A DNA stretch of 64,000 nt from Flavobacteriales bacterium. Its GTDB lineage: Bacteria; Bacteroidota; Bacteroidia; Flavobacteriales_E; Vicingaceae. Where the stretch lies: positions 186,001-250,000 of the forward strand of contig JABAZP010000005.1 in assembly GCA_018608405.1 (NCBI GenBank), written 5' to 3'. Every line of letters begins with the position of its first letter. Within the stretch, counting starts at the first letter, position 1. Shown here one piece after another: positions 15,954-24,427 of the stretch. The notes beneath the pieces are model-generated. The model ran no database searches, was not told the origin of the DNA, and saw only the letters and a program-made list of their open reading frames with translations. The translations under genes were made by a program, and so were the position numbers.

Positions 15954-17620
15954 TCTAGAATTTCCAAGATTTTTAATTCATAATAAATGCCTCGTTCAAT
16001 TAAAAAGTCAAGCTTTTGGCCTGGAACAATATCCATACTTTGAAATTCTGTTGAGGGGTTCAAAACGATTTTGTCCCCATTCATGGCCATTAACAACTCC
16101 TGCTGCTTCATCAATGGAATTTCTTTCTCCCATCGATAGTGTAGCTTGCTTTTTATTCTGTCTAACTTTATTTCTAACTGGGGTGGTTTGGTCTCGTATA
16201 AATACCAATTTAACATTGGTGAATAATCGTCTAATAGCAATTCATTTAGTTTCACAACCATTTCTTCGCTTGACACATTTTTTTCTTGAAAGTCAATTTG
16301 AATTTGCTTCAAGGCATTCAAAAAAAGTCGATCATCGTTCACCAAAATGCGTAAGGAGTGCATCATCAATGCACCCTTATCATAAATGTCTTGGTCTGGT
16401 GCATTGGTCCAGCTGTTGTAAATTACTCCGCAAACTTTATGAATTGGAATGGTATTGGAAGTAGAAAACAGCATTCTTTGAATTCGTTTAGAGTAATCTT
16501 CTACACCCAAGTGACGTTCTAAAAACAAGGCTTCTGAGTAAGTTGCTATTCCTTCATGAATCCAAATGTCACAATAGTCTTTTCCGGTTACACTATTTCC
16601 CCACCATTCATGTGCTAGTTCGTGCACCAAGGTAGTGTTGATTGTGTCTTTCCAATTTTTTTCATAGTCATCTCCCATAGCAATACAACTTTGGTGTTCC
16701 ATGGCAGAAAAGGTCGACTCAACAAATCGGCAGCCGTCATTCCACCAAGGAAATGCTCCAAAAATTTGTTCAAATTCTTTCATAATTAGTGGTGCCTGAT
16801 TGTAATATTCTGAAGCGATTTCTTTGTTATAATCCATTACGAAGCACTCAATATTTCTCTCAATTCCATTAATGTCTAAATATGGCTTCTCGATTTTTGT
16901 GAAATTCCCGGCATTAAATGAAATGTTGTAAATGTTGATGGGATTGGTAACTAAATGTTTAAAGGTCTTTTTGTTGTCATCTTTCGTTACCTCAATTAAT
17001 TGGCCATTTGCAGTTACCGTTAAATCAGATGGAACAGTAACATTAATTGAAGTTGTGTCGGCTTCGTTACCTAGCAAGATATTGCAAGGCATCATGAAAT
17101 GGGGACCTATTCCTTCAGTAATCGAAGAAATCCAATGTCTGCCTTTCTTATCTTTTTTCCACTGAATAGGGCCTTCTCCTAATGTTTTTACCGGTTTCCC
17201 TCTGTAGCTTATGGTGAGACTAATTCTGCTTGTAAAATCTTGATCCGTTGGGAAACTCAAAAATAAAAAGTCCCCTTTATGTTTAAGTTTCGCCCCACTA
17301 ACGCTGCTTGTAAACGATTCAATTTTCATTCTTTTTTGCAGGTCAAACATAAAAGTATCTTTCCGAATAGAAGGAGTAAAGGTGATTTTCATTTCTCCTG
17401 AGATCCGCTCCTTATTGGGTATTAATTCTACAGCCCAGTCGTAGCGATTAATTTTATAGGCTCGTTGTGGATTGTCATTATTTCCTGCTAATTTTTCTTT
17501 TTTGCTAAATTTTTTAAAGCCCTCGTTATTCAAGCCATATTTAACGAAAGGGGTTAAGTAGCAAGAGCTTTGAACCAAAACAAACAGTAGGAGCGTAATT
17601 TTTGAGAGTACGTTTCGCAT
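15950..17620 (-). CDS. M1-family metallopeptidase lipoprotein
   Basis: Gluzincin aminopeptidase of 556 residues. The signal peptide ends in VQSSC, a lipobox with Cys20, so the protein is probably membrane-anchored outside the cytoplasm. Zinc site: HELAHEWWG with His333, Glu334, His337, and Glu356 in WIHEGIATYSEA. The GAMEN-type substrate motif is SAMEH (305-309). It is shorter than classic M1 enzymes (about 850) and lacks a long C-terminal helical domain. Overlaps the dus gene by 4 bp and follows a membrane protein gene by 13 bp. A second, unrelated M1 enzyme lies at 52375-54783. Confidence 0.9.
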   Translation of the reverse strand: MRNVLSKITLLLFVLVQSSCYLTPFVKYGLNNEGFKKFSKKEKLAGNNDNPQRAYKINRYDWAVELIPNKERISGEMKITFTPSIRKDTFMFDLQKRMKIESFTSSVSGAKLKHKGDFLFLSFPTDQDFTSRISLTISYRGKPVKTLGEGPIQWKKDKKGRHWISSITEGIGPHFMMPCNILLGNEADTTSINVTVPSDLTVTANGQLIEVTKDDNKKTFKHLVTNPINIYNISFNAGNFTKIEKPYLDINGIERNIECFVMDYNKEIASEYYNQAPLIMKEFEQIFGAFPWWNDGCRFVESTFSAMEHQSCIAMGDDYEKNWKDTINTTLVHELAHEWWGNSVTGKDYCDIWIHEGIATYSEALFLERHLGVEDYSKRIQRMLFSTSNTIPIHKVCGVIYNSWTNAPDQDIYDKGALMMHSLRILVNDDRLFLNALKQIQIDFQEKNVSSEEMVVKLNELLLDDYSPMLNWYLYETKPPQLEIKLDRIKSKLHYRWEKEIPLMKQQELLMAMNGDKIVLNPSTEFQSMDIVPGQKLDFLIERGIYYELKILEILE

Positions 17621-17633
17621 TATTTTGTGTCCT

Positions 17634-18188
17634 TTATAATTGAGTAAATTTTTCCAGACGAATCCGGTGGTGACGTTGTAAAATAATGGGATATAAGTTG
17701 CTTATTGTGTTTATGATTATTAAGAATATGGAAATAGAATAGTAGGCTAAATGCCAAGTGTACAAATTGATAAGTACTATCAAAACCAAGGCACCTAAAT
17801 GACCGAATTCAGATTGATGTGTTTGATAAATAAAATTGTCAATCCCCGTTCGGGTTCCGTTAAAGTACTTTTTGCGGTTCTTCTTGGTGCCCCAAAAAAA
17901 CAACATCAATAATTTTCTAAAATAGGACATACCCATTATCTTATACCAAAACTTCAGTCGTTTTGTGTTTTTTAATACATAACATGAACTGCCGATTAGC
18001 CGGCTAGTAGGGTAAGCAAATCCTGTAAAAGCAAAAATTCCCGTAGCAAAAAGCGCAATCAGGAATGCAATCGAAAAATCTAAACCAAGATGAAAATTCA
18101 CTCCTTGTTGAATCCATAGTACCAAGATTACTTGATACAGTTGATAGGCTAAAAAAGCCGAGGCTAAGGGTAGTAGGATTTTTTTCAA
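17634..18188 (-). CDS. Membrane protein resembling CrtO-type acyltransferases
   Basis: Protein of 184 residues with about four membrane segments. The ending NTISNLYPIILQRHHRIRLEKF (about 157-178) resembles the terminal motif N-x-x-x-N-x-Y-P-x-x-L-Q-R-x-x-R of glycosyl-diaponeurosporenoate acyltransferase (CrtO) relatives. In the middle is WYKIMGMSYFRKLLMLFFWG. In other bacteria this family acylates sugar on a carotenoid, but no carotenoid gene lies nearby, so substrate and role are open. It sits between the M42 and M1 peptidase genes, with gaps of 17 and 13 bp, in the same strand run. Confidence 0.5.
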   Translation of the reverse strand: MKKILLPLASAFLAYQLYQVILVLWIQQGVNFHLGLDFSIAFLIALFATGIFAFTGFAYPTSRLIGSSCYVLKNTKRLKFWYKIMGMSYFRKLLMLFFWGTKKNRKKYFNGTRTGIDNFIYQTHQSEFGHLGALVLIVLINLYTWHLAYYSISIFLIIINTISNLYPIILQRHHRIRLEKFTQL

Positions 18189-18205
18189 AGCATGTATTGA
18201 CTCGC

Positions 18206-19306
18206 TTACTTCAGATAACTAAAATCGTGATTGGCTTCGATGTTCAATAACGTTTCGTAAATCAGTTGAATTACATCTTCAATATCATCTTTGTGCGCCA
18301 TTTCAACAGTGGTGTGCATGTATCGCAGTGGCAAGGAGATTAACGCAGAAGCAACCCCTCCGGTAGCATAAGCAAATGCATCAGTATCGGTACCTGTAAT
18401 TCTACTTGCTGCATAACGCTGAAACTTTATTTTGTTCTTGTCGGCGGTGTCAATAATCAACTCTCGTAAATTATTTTGTACGGCAGGTCCGTAAGCGATA
18501 ACAGGGCCATCTCCTGCAACAAAATCCCCTTGTTCTACCTTATTAATTAAGGGAGTCTGTGTATCATGACATACATCGGTTACAATAGCAACGTCTGGCT
18601 TTATTCGTTCAACAATCATTTGCGCGCCGCGCAATCCAACTTCTTCTTGAACAGCATTGGTAATGTACAAACCAAAAGGTAATTTTTTCTTGTTCTCCTT
18701 CAGCATCCGAGCAACTTCAGCAATCATGAACCCCCCAATTCTATTGTCTAAAGCACGGCCTACGTAGTATTTTTTATTCAGCACCATTAACTCGTCTTCA
18801 TAGGTAATAACACAGCCTACATGAACGCCAAGTTTTTCTACCTCTTCTTTCGAAGTGCAACCACAATCTAAAAAGATATTATTCATCTTAGGAGTGTCTT
18901 CAGGTTTACTTGCACTTGCTCCTCTGGTATGAATAGCAGGCCATCCGAAAATGGCTTTTACAAATCCTTTTTTCGTGTGAATATTGACTCGTTTTGAAGG
19001 GGCAATCATGTGGTCAGAACCTCCATTTCTTCGAACATAGATAAAGCCGTCTTTAGTAATGTAATGCACGTACCAAGAAATTTCATCGGCGTGAGCTTCA
19101 ATGACAACTTTGTACTTTGCTTCTGGATTTATTATCGCTACTGCAGTTCCATAGGTATCTACAAAATGCTCGTCGATATATGGTTTTAAATATTCTAGCC
19201 AAATTTTTTGACCTTCAGATTCATACCCAGTTGGAGAGGTATTGTTTAAGTATTTAAATAGAAATTTTTCTGAATCCTTATTGATGATCTTTTTCCTTTT
19301 GGCCAT
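18206..19306 (-). CDS. M42-family zinc aminopeptidase
   Basis: Protein of 366 residues, cytoplasmic (no signal). Two-metal peptidase motifs are visible: EAHADEIS (His72, Asp74), VGRALDNRIGG (bridging Asp), QEEVGLRGA (catalytic Glu pair), TDVCHDT (Asp ligand) and the late His in LRYMHTTVE. These match M42 glutamyl/deblocking aminopeptidases, which form dodecameric tetrahedral particles. It is the first gene of the minus-strand run reaching dus. The 52-bp gap to the divergent DUF4421 gene contains TATATTTA on the minus strand as a possible promoter. A shorter relative lies at 43984-44934. Confidence 0.9.
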   Translation of the reverse strand: MAKRKKIINKDSEKFLFKYLNNTSPTGYESEGQKIWLEYLKPYIDEHFVDTYGTAVAIINPEAKYKVVIEAHADEISWYVHYITKDGFIYVRRNGGSDHMIAPSKRVNIHTKKGFVKAIFGWPAIHTRGASASKPEDTPKMNNIFLDCGCTSKEEVEKLGVHVGCVITYEDELMVLNKKYYVGRALDNRIGGFMIAEVARMLKENKKKLPFGLYITNAVQEEVGLRGAQMIVERIKPDVAIVTDVCHDTQTPLINKVEQGDFVAGDGPVIAYGPAVQNNLRELIIDTADKNKIKFQRYAASRITGTDTDAFAYATGGVASALISLPLRYMHTTVEMAHKDDIEDVIQLIYETLLNIEANHDFSYLK

Positions 19307-19345
19307 AAAATAAATCTTTGTAAAGTAAATATAAGTTCTTACTTA

Positions 19346-19353
19346 TATATTTG
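19346..19353 (+). promoter_or_regulatory. -7 element (TATATTTG) of the DUF4421 gene
   Basis: Perfect TAnnTTTG match with only CTAGC between it and the ATG at 19359. Start of transcription in Bacteroidota lies about 4-7 bp past this element, so the mRNA would begin at or next to the start codon. Confidence 0.6.
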
Positions 19354-19358
19354 CTAGC

Positions 19359-20378
19359 ATGAAATGGAAAATTCTTCTGTTACTAGGTGGTATCATCTTT
19401 TCACTATCGTCCATTTCACAAGAAACAGTGGATTCTAATTATATACATGTATTAACTGAGAAATTACACCTACGAACTTTTACATCAAATAAATATACAA
19501 ATGTAGTTGTTTCAACAAATGGCACTAACTCCATTGAGTACGAGCCAAATTCTACCACGACTTTTGGTGTTGGAGCAACCGTAAGGTCATTTTCGTTAAA
19601 TATAGCTTACGGTTTTAGGTTTTTAAATGCAGAAGAGGGGAAAGGCAAAACAAATCATTTCGACTTGCAGGCAAACCTTTATAAGCGCAAGTATGTGATG
19701 GATATTTTTGTGCAGTTGTATGAGGGTTTTTATCTAAACAACACAAATGCACTAAATGAGAATTATACATTGCCGTTTTATTTAAGGCCGGATTTAAACG
19801 CCAGATTATATGGAGTTTCTTATTTACATGTATTTAACTCCGATAAATTCTCTTATGCTGCCCCATTTGTGCAAAATGAGATCCAAGAAAAATCGGCAGG
19901 AAGTTTTCTGTTAGGGGGTAAAATGTTTTACAATAGTGTTGCGACAGATAGCTCATTGGTTCCATCTTTTACTCAGGATTCTATTTACGGAGTTATTTCA
20001 AATGTTCAGCAATTTAAAGCCTTTCAGGTTGGGCCTACAGTTGGATATGCTTATTCCTTGGTAGCAAAAAAGCACTTGTTTTTAATTGGTTCTCTAGATC
20101 TTTCGTTTATGACTGGACCAGTACGTTTTAATAGTTTAGATGGGAAAGAAGATGAGCAATGGCAGGTTAACCCGGTTATTGGAGCACGATTGGGACTTGG
20201 TTATAACTCTCCCGGGTGGTTTTTGGGACTAACATTTTTACAAGAAGGCACCACACTAAAGGGGGTTGATAAGTTGGGTGAGATAAACATAAGCGGCGGC
20301 AGTGTGCGATTAAATTATGTGAAACGATTTGAAATGAGTAAGAAATTTAAAACTTTGCTTGCAAAACTTCCGCTTTAG
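19359..20378 (+). CDS. DUF4421 outer-membrane barrel protein
   Basis: Protein of 339 residues with signal peptide (ending SSISQ). Family features include KLHLRTFTSNKYTN and the long set of beta strands (GVGATVRSFSLNIAYGF, FDLQANLYKRKYVMDIFVQ, GFYLNN, YGVSYLHVFN, SYAAPFVQNEIQ, GSFLLGGKMFYN), followed by GARLGLGYNS and GWFLGLTF. DUF4421 is a Bacteroidota family of unknown function, predicted to sit in the outer membrane. A perfect promoter element lies 5 bp upstream. The next gene begins 17 bp downstream, so they may share an mRNA. Confidence 0.85.
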   Translation: MKWKILLLLGGIIFSLSSISQETVDSNYIHVLTEKLHLRTFTSNKYTNVVVSTNGTNSIEYEPNSTTTFGVGATVRSFSLNIAYGFRFLNAEEGKGKTNHFDLQANLYKRKYVMDIFVQLYEGFYLNNTNALNENYTLPFYLRPDLNARLYGVSYLHVFNSDKFSYAAPFVQNEIQEKSAGSFLLGGKMFYNSVATDSSLVPSFTQDSIYGVISNVQQFKAFQVGPTVGYAYSLVAKKHLFLIGSLDLSFMTGPVRFNSLDGKEDEQWQVNPVIGARLGLGYNSPGWFLGLTFLQEGTTLKGVDKLGEINISGGSVRLNYVKRFEMSKKFKTLLAKLPL

Positions 20379-20395
20379 TATTTTGTTTATTCAAC

Positions 20396-20995
20396 ATGGG
20401 CATATTAGCTAACTTATTTAAGGGTAATTCTTTCCAACATGAACCAAAGGCTGCAGAGGAGGCTGAGGTTTTGATTCGAGAAGCGATAAAAACGACAAAG
20501 GCTTTTGAAAACGATTTTTCGATTTGGCTGGAAAAGGGAATGCACAAAGGATTGCTAGATTACCTGAATGAGTGCATATCTGAGCGAAAAACAAACCCAA
20601 GAGCTGAGGTCAACCTATATTTTCATGAGTCAAAAAATTCGAATGGGTTCTATTTCAGAGCTGAAAGCCCATGGTCAACAGAAGATTATTATTTTCTAGT
20701 TCACTTAATCAAACAAAAATTGATAGCTCAAAACTACGTTCAAAACCACGCAACTAGAGAAGTAATAGAGCAAAAAGGAGAGCTAAAAACAAATGAAGAG
20801 TTTTTCTTTAAACCTTCGTTGAAGTTTAAACGAGAAACACCCTACGAACAGTTATTCGGAAATGTATTTATTGAACATAGAATTAATGGGGACAAAACCG
20901 AACTCATAAAAATAATGGTGAATACTTATACGGATCAGCTTTATAAAAAGCCCTATGACTTCGAGGATTTTTTAACTGAAATTTGTTTAATTTAA
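20396..20995 (+). CDS. Conserved-looking hypothetical protein, partner of the next gene
   Basis: Cytoplasmic protein of 199 residues that I do not recognise. It is charged, has no signal or membrane segment, and looks alpha/beta: a helical N-terminal half (EAEVLIREAIKTTKAFENDF) and strands such as AEVNLYFHES, NGFYFRAES and NVFIEHRING. It lies 17 bp after the DUF4421 gene and 4 bp before the kinase-like gene, which suggests joint function with the latter. Phrases such as KLKFKRETPYEQLFG-like FKRETPYEQLFG and FGNVFIEHR could be interaction surfaces, but nothing more can be said. Confidence 0.6.
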   Translation: MGILANLFKGNSFQHEPKAAEEAEVLIREAIKTTKAFENDFSIWLEKGMHKGLLDYLNECISERKTNPRAEVNLYFHESKNSNGFYFRAESPWSTEDYYFLVHLIKQKLIAQNYVQNHATREVIEQKGELKTNEEFFFKPSLKFKRETPYEQLFGNVFIEHRINGDKTELIKIMVNTYTDQLYKKPYDFEDFLTEICLI

Positions 20996-20999
20996 TGGC

Positions 21000-22070
21000 A
21001 TGAATGATATTTCGAAAAAGAAAGTACACTACCCAATAAAAGAGCCGCTGCGCCAATATCTAGAAGAGTACTCAAGAGAAATATCGCTTCCCATCGCTTA
21101 CGAAGATTTAAACCACTACGAGAACTCTATATCGTTATACAACGATGCAGGAGAGGATACACTATGGGAGACCGTCTTTTATAGTCAAAGTGACATGAGC
21201 GAAATTCATACTGCTCTTAGTAGCGTGTATGCTTTGCTAAAAACAGAGGGAGACGTTGAAATATTAGAACATTTATATGTCAACAGGATTGATTATTGTC
21301 CTTTTGGAAATTCTAAACCCTTCCGTATTCGCGTCACGAACAAATTCAATGATAATTATGATTATTTCTATATCAAAAAAGCTGATTCTTCAAGAGTTTA
21401 CGGTCTAGAACTGGAGCATATTCTTTCACCAAATAGAATTTCCTACATCGTTGACGGTAACACAATAGTAGAAGATCACATTGCAGGAATTCCTGGAGAT
21501 GTATTCATAAAAAATTGGCTAACAGACCCTCAATTAAATAAAATTCGATTAGCAAAGGAATTTGTAAAGTTTAATGAACGTTGTTTTGTTCGGTTGTTAG
21601 GAGATATGCGATCTTACAATTACGTGGTGGATGTTACTCCTGATTTTGATGCAGTTCAATATAGAATTCGGGCAATTGATTTTGATCAGCAAACGTATGA
21701 GGGGAATAAAACCATGTATTTACCGCAGTTTTTTAAAGACAATAATCCCATTGTTGAATTTGTTGCAAATCTTTTAGATCCTAAAACTATTCGACAGTAT
21801 CAGAAAGAGGAGCGTGTATTGATTGCAAATCGAATTAGGGTTTCACGGTATCGCTTAAAAGATTTATCTGACTGCCTAGAAAATGATACGATTAGTTTAC
21901 CAGAAAAGGTAAATCAGTTGAAACAAGAGTTAGCTGATCATTTTAGTGATGAAAGTTTCTTGGAATGCACTTGCATGGGAGATATCCTCAAAACTCGACT
22001 GTATATTTTAATGTACGACAATCGTTCTGTATTAAAGGGGGACGATGACAAAGAGTTTAAGCTAGTTTAA
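21000..22070 (+). CDS. Hypothetical protein with kinase-like catalytic motifs
   Basis: Protein of 356 residues, soluble. I do not recognise a named family. Motifs in the order expected of an atypical protein-kinase/APH fold are visible: a strand with Lys (FYIKKAD, 123-129), a Glu-containing helix (YGLELEHIL, 134-142), a hinge-like segment (HIAGIPGDVF, 160-169), a catalytic-loop-like LLGDMRSYNYVVD (199-211; Asp202, Asn207 in D-x4-N spacing) and RAIDFDQQ (224-231), with Asp-Phe-Asp in the place of DFG. The C-terminal 100 residues are helical. The kinase idea is inference. The gene follows 20396-20995 by 4 bp and overlaps the convergent dehydrogenase by 9 bp. Confidence 0.6.
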   Translation: MNDISKKKVHYPIKEPLRQYLEEYSREISLPIAYEDLNHYENSISLYNDAGEDTLWETVFYSQSDMSEIHTALSSVYALLKTEGDVEILEHLYVNRIDYCPFGNSKPFRIRVTNKFNDNYDYFYIKKADSSRVYGLELEHILSPNRISYIVDGNTIVEDHIAGIPGDVFIKNWLTDPQLNKIRLAKEFVKFNERCFVRLLGDMRSYNYVVDVTPDFDAVQYRIRAIDFDQQTYEGNKTMYLPQFFKDNNPIVEFVANLLDPKTIRQYQKEERVLIANRIRVSRYRLKDLSDCLENDTISLPEKVNQLKQELADHFSDESFLECTCMGDILKTRLYILMYDNRSVLKGDDDKEFKLV

Positions 22071-22997
22071 AATCTTATCGGCTAGAATATTACTAAGTTT
22101 ATAGTAAGACTCTTTGGTCCATCCAGCCACATGCGGAGTGAGTATAACTTTTTTCGAGCTTCTTAAATAATTAAATGCTTCGGGTAGGTCTGTTTTACTT
22201 AAATCTTCAAATGAAGTTTTCTCATATTCTAAAACATCTAAACAAGCGCCCATAACCTGACCTTTTTCTAAGGCTTTTACCAAGTCAGAGGTTTTAACGT
22301 TTTTTCCTCGTGCAGTGTTGATGAGGTAGATGTCGTTTTTAAAATGGTTTAAAAATAAATCATCTATCATAAATGTGGTTTCTTCCGTCAAAGGCAGGTG
22401 AATACTTAATATCTCGGTCTCTTTAAAAAAAGTTGTTAAGTCAACTTCGGTTACAATTTCGCTAGAGAAATTACTTTTATACTTATCATATGCAATGGTT
22501 TTGACACCAAACCCAGCTAGTCGTTCAGCCAATGCCTGCCCCATAAAACCATAACCTAATATGCCTACTGTTTTACCCTTTAGTTCAAGACCTCGGTTTT
22601 TTTCTCTATTCCATTGGGCATTCCGCACTTCCACGTCTGATTGTTTTAGGTGGTTGAACAAGCTTAAAATCATACCTATGCAATGCTCAGCTACAGCATC
22701 TCTATTTCCTTCTGGCGAGTTGTATAATTGAATGTTCTTTTTTCGAGCTACTTCCGAGTCTATATTTTCCATGCCTGCTCCTGAACGGGCAATCCACTTT
22801 AATCGAGGAGATTGCTCAAATACTTTTTCGTCAAACTTGAATTTACTGCGTATAACAGCACCACTGTATTTGGGTAAAATACTAAGGATTTCTGCTCTGG
22901 ATAGTTCATTCTTCCAATGGCATTCGTAACCAGCATGTTCTAACCTTTCGAAAAGAATGGGGTGAACTGAATCGATGAAAATTACTTTGGGTTTCAT
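22062..22997 (-). CDS. 2-hydroxyacid dehydrogenase, phosphoglycerate-dehydrogenase-like
   Basis: NAD-dependent enzyme of 311 residues. The nucleotide-binding motif is VGILGYGFMGQALAERL with a following Asp (AYDKYK). Catalytic Arg lies in INTARGKNV, Glu in VLEYEKTS and His in TPHVAGWTKES. It differs clearly from the serA product at 60630-61580 in its motifs, so it is probably a paralogue with another 2-hydroxyacid substrate. Its own TACCTTTG promoter overlaps the end of mgtE. The gene order dehydrogenase, mgtE, rsmA, DUF4286, TPR, serS is familiar from other Flavobacteriales. Confidence 0.85.
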   Translation of the reverse strand: MKPKVIFIDSVHPILFERLEHAGYECHWKNELSRAEILSILPKYSGAVIRSKFKFDEKVFEQSPRLKWIARSGAGMENIDSEVARKKNIQLYNSPEGNRDAVAEHCIGMILSLFNHLKQSDVEVRNAQWNREKNRGLELKGKTVGILGYGFMGQALAERLAGFGVKTIAYDKYKSNFSSEIVTEVDLTTFFKETEILSIHLPLTEETTFMIDDLFLNHFKNDIYLINTARGKNVKTSDLVKALEKGQVMGACLDVLEYEKTSFEDLSKTDLPEAFNYLRSSKKVILTPHVAGWTKESYYKLSNILADKILN

Positions 22998-23019
22998 TCG
23001 TGTAAGGTTTAAATATCCT

Positions 23020-24378
23020 TTACAACCAAAGGTACATGAGATGACCGATGCCGAAATAAATAAAAAGGCCTACAATGTCATTCATGGTAGTGATAAATGG
23101 ACCAGTTGCAAGCGCAGGATCAATTTCATATTTGTCTAGCATAAGAGGTACAAACGTGCCAAAAAGTCCTGCAAAAATAATGACTAGCACAAGCGCAATG
23201 CTCACAGTAGCAGCCAACTCATTGCTGTCTTTGAAGATTATGGTATAGATAAAAATTAGAATGCTACAAACCAAACCGTTTAATAATGCGACTAAAAACT
23301 CTTTGCCGAGTCGCTGGAAAAGGTTGCTGAACCCTAAACTATTGTTCGCTAAACCTTGCACAATAATTGCCGAAGACTGAACTCCTACATTTCCACCCAT
23401 GGCGGCAATAAGTGGTATAAACAGTGCCATTTCAGGATATATTTGAAGCGTATCTTCATACTGACCAATAACTAATGCCCCTAAAACACCGCCTAACAAT
23501 CCAACTAGAAGCCATGGTAAACGTGCTCTTGTTAAAACGCGAACACTATCGGAAGAGTCTACACTCTCCGAAATACCCGAGGCCATTTGGTAATCTTTGT
23601 CCGCTTCTTCTTTGATTACATCTACGATATCGTCAATTGTAATTCTGCCAATTAAGCGATTCAATTCATCTACCACGGGAAGCACAACCAAGTCGTACTT
23701 TTCCATAATAGACGCAATTTGATCTGACATCTCGTACGCCTTTACTGAGCGCACGTCTTCAAAATATAGGTCTTTAACAGTTGATCCATCCGGGGCTAAC
23801 AGTAGTTTTTTTAAGCTCAAAGTACCAATCAACTTTTCCTGATTGTCAACAACATAAATGGTATAAACGTTTTCAATGTCTGTTGCTTGCTTTCGCATTT
23901 CTCGCAAACATTTAATCAAGGTCCAATCAATCCTAACCTTGATGAGTTCTTTAGCCATTAAACCACCGGCGGAATCTTCAGGGTAAAGTAGAAGGTCGAC
24001 AATGTCACTTGCTAAATCAGAATCTGTTATGGCAGAAATTACTTCATCTTTCTTTTCATCTGAAAGCTCGGCCATGATATCAGCCGCGTCATCAGAGTCC
24101 ATGTTATCAATGAAATTTTCTGCGATCTCTTTTGGGGTAAGATTTCGAAGTAATCTTTCTCGAACGTCTTCTTCTAATTCAATTAAAACATCAGTGGCTA
24201 TTTCATCGTCAAGGCACTGGTATAGCAGTGCAACTTCTTCTGCAGTCAACTCATCGCTAATGTCAGCAATGTCGGCAGGGTGAAGCTTATTCACCTCATG
24301 CAATAAATCTGCTTTAAGGTCGCCATGGAGGCAATCCTTTAATTCAGAGATATATTCTTTGGTTAATTCAAACTGCAT
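23020..24378 (-). CDS. mgtE: Magnesium transporter MgtE
   Basis: Inner-membrane Mg2+ channel of 452 residues. The N-terminal MgtE domain (about 1-125) is a superhelix of acidic repeats (ADIADISDELTAEEV, LTPKEIAENFIDNMDSDDAADIM). Two CBS domains follow (about 135-255, including VYVVD-like YTIYVVDNQEKLIGTLSL and RLIGRITIDDIVDVI), and then five membrane helices from about 285. The pore-lining block LFIPLIAAMGGNVGVQSSAIIVQG is the MgtE signature. In known MgtE proteins, Mg2+ bound between the cytosolic domains closes the channel. A TAAATTCG promoter-like element lies 17 bp upstream. Confidence 0.96.
   Translation of the reverse strand: MQFELTKEYISELKDCLHGDLKADLLHEVNKLHPADIADISDELTAEEVALLYQCLDDEIATDVLIELEEDVRERLLRNLTPKEIAENFIDNMDSDDAADIMAELSDEKKDEVISAITDSDLASDIVDLLLYPEDSAGGLMAKELIKVRIDWTLIKCLREMRKQATDIENVYTIYVVDNQEKLIGTLSLKKLLLAPDGSTVKDLYFEDVRSVKAYEMSDQIASIMEKYDLVVLPVVDELNRLIGRITIDDIVDVIKEEADKDYQMASGISESVDSSDSVRVLTRARLPWLLVGLLGGVLGALVIGQYEDTLQIYPEMALFIPLIAAMGGNVGVQSSAIIVQGLANNSLGFSNLFQRLGKEFLVALLNGLVCSILIFIYTIIFKDSNELAATVSIALVLVIIFAGLFGTFVPLMLDKYEIDPALATGPFITTMNDIVGLFIYFGIGHLMYLWL
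23027..23034 (-). promoter_or_regulatory. -7 element (TACCTTTG) of the dehydrogenase gene
   Basis: Perfect TAnnTTTG on the minus strand, 29 bp before the ATG at 22995-22997, inside the last codons of mgtE. Confidence 0.6.
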
Positions 24379-24395
24379 ACTTCTACTTTCAGTTG

Positions 24396-24403
24396 CGAAT
24401 TTA
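24396..24403 (-). promoter_or_regulatory. Candidate -7 element (TAAATTCG) of mgtE
   Basis: One mismatch to TAnnTTTG on the minus strand, 17 bp before the mgtE ATG and between mgtE and the stop of rsmA. Confidence 0.4.
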
Positions 24404-24427
24404 GCGTTTATCCTATAAAAAAGACCC

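Noticed and set aside
20396-22070. Toxin-antitoxin module
   Set aside because: Both proteins are larger than is usual, with no DNA-binding motif in the first gene and no toxin signature. Kinase-like motifs alone do not justify HipA.
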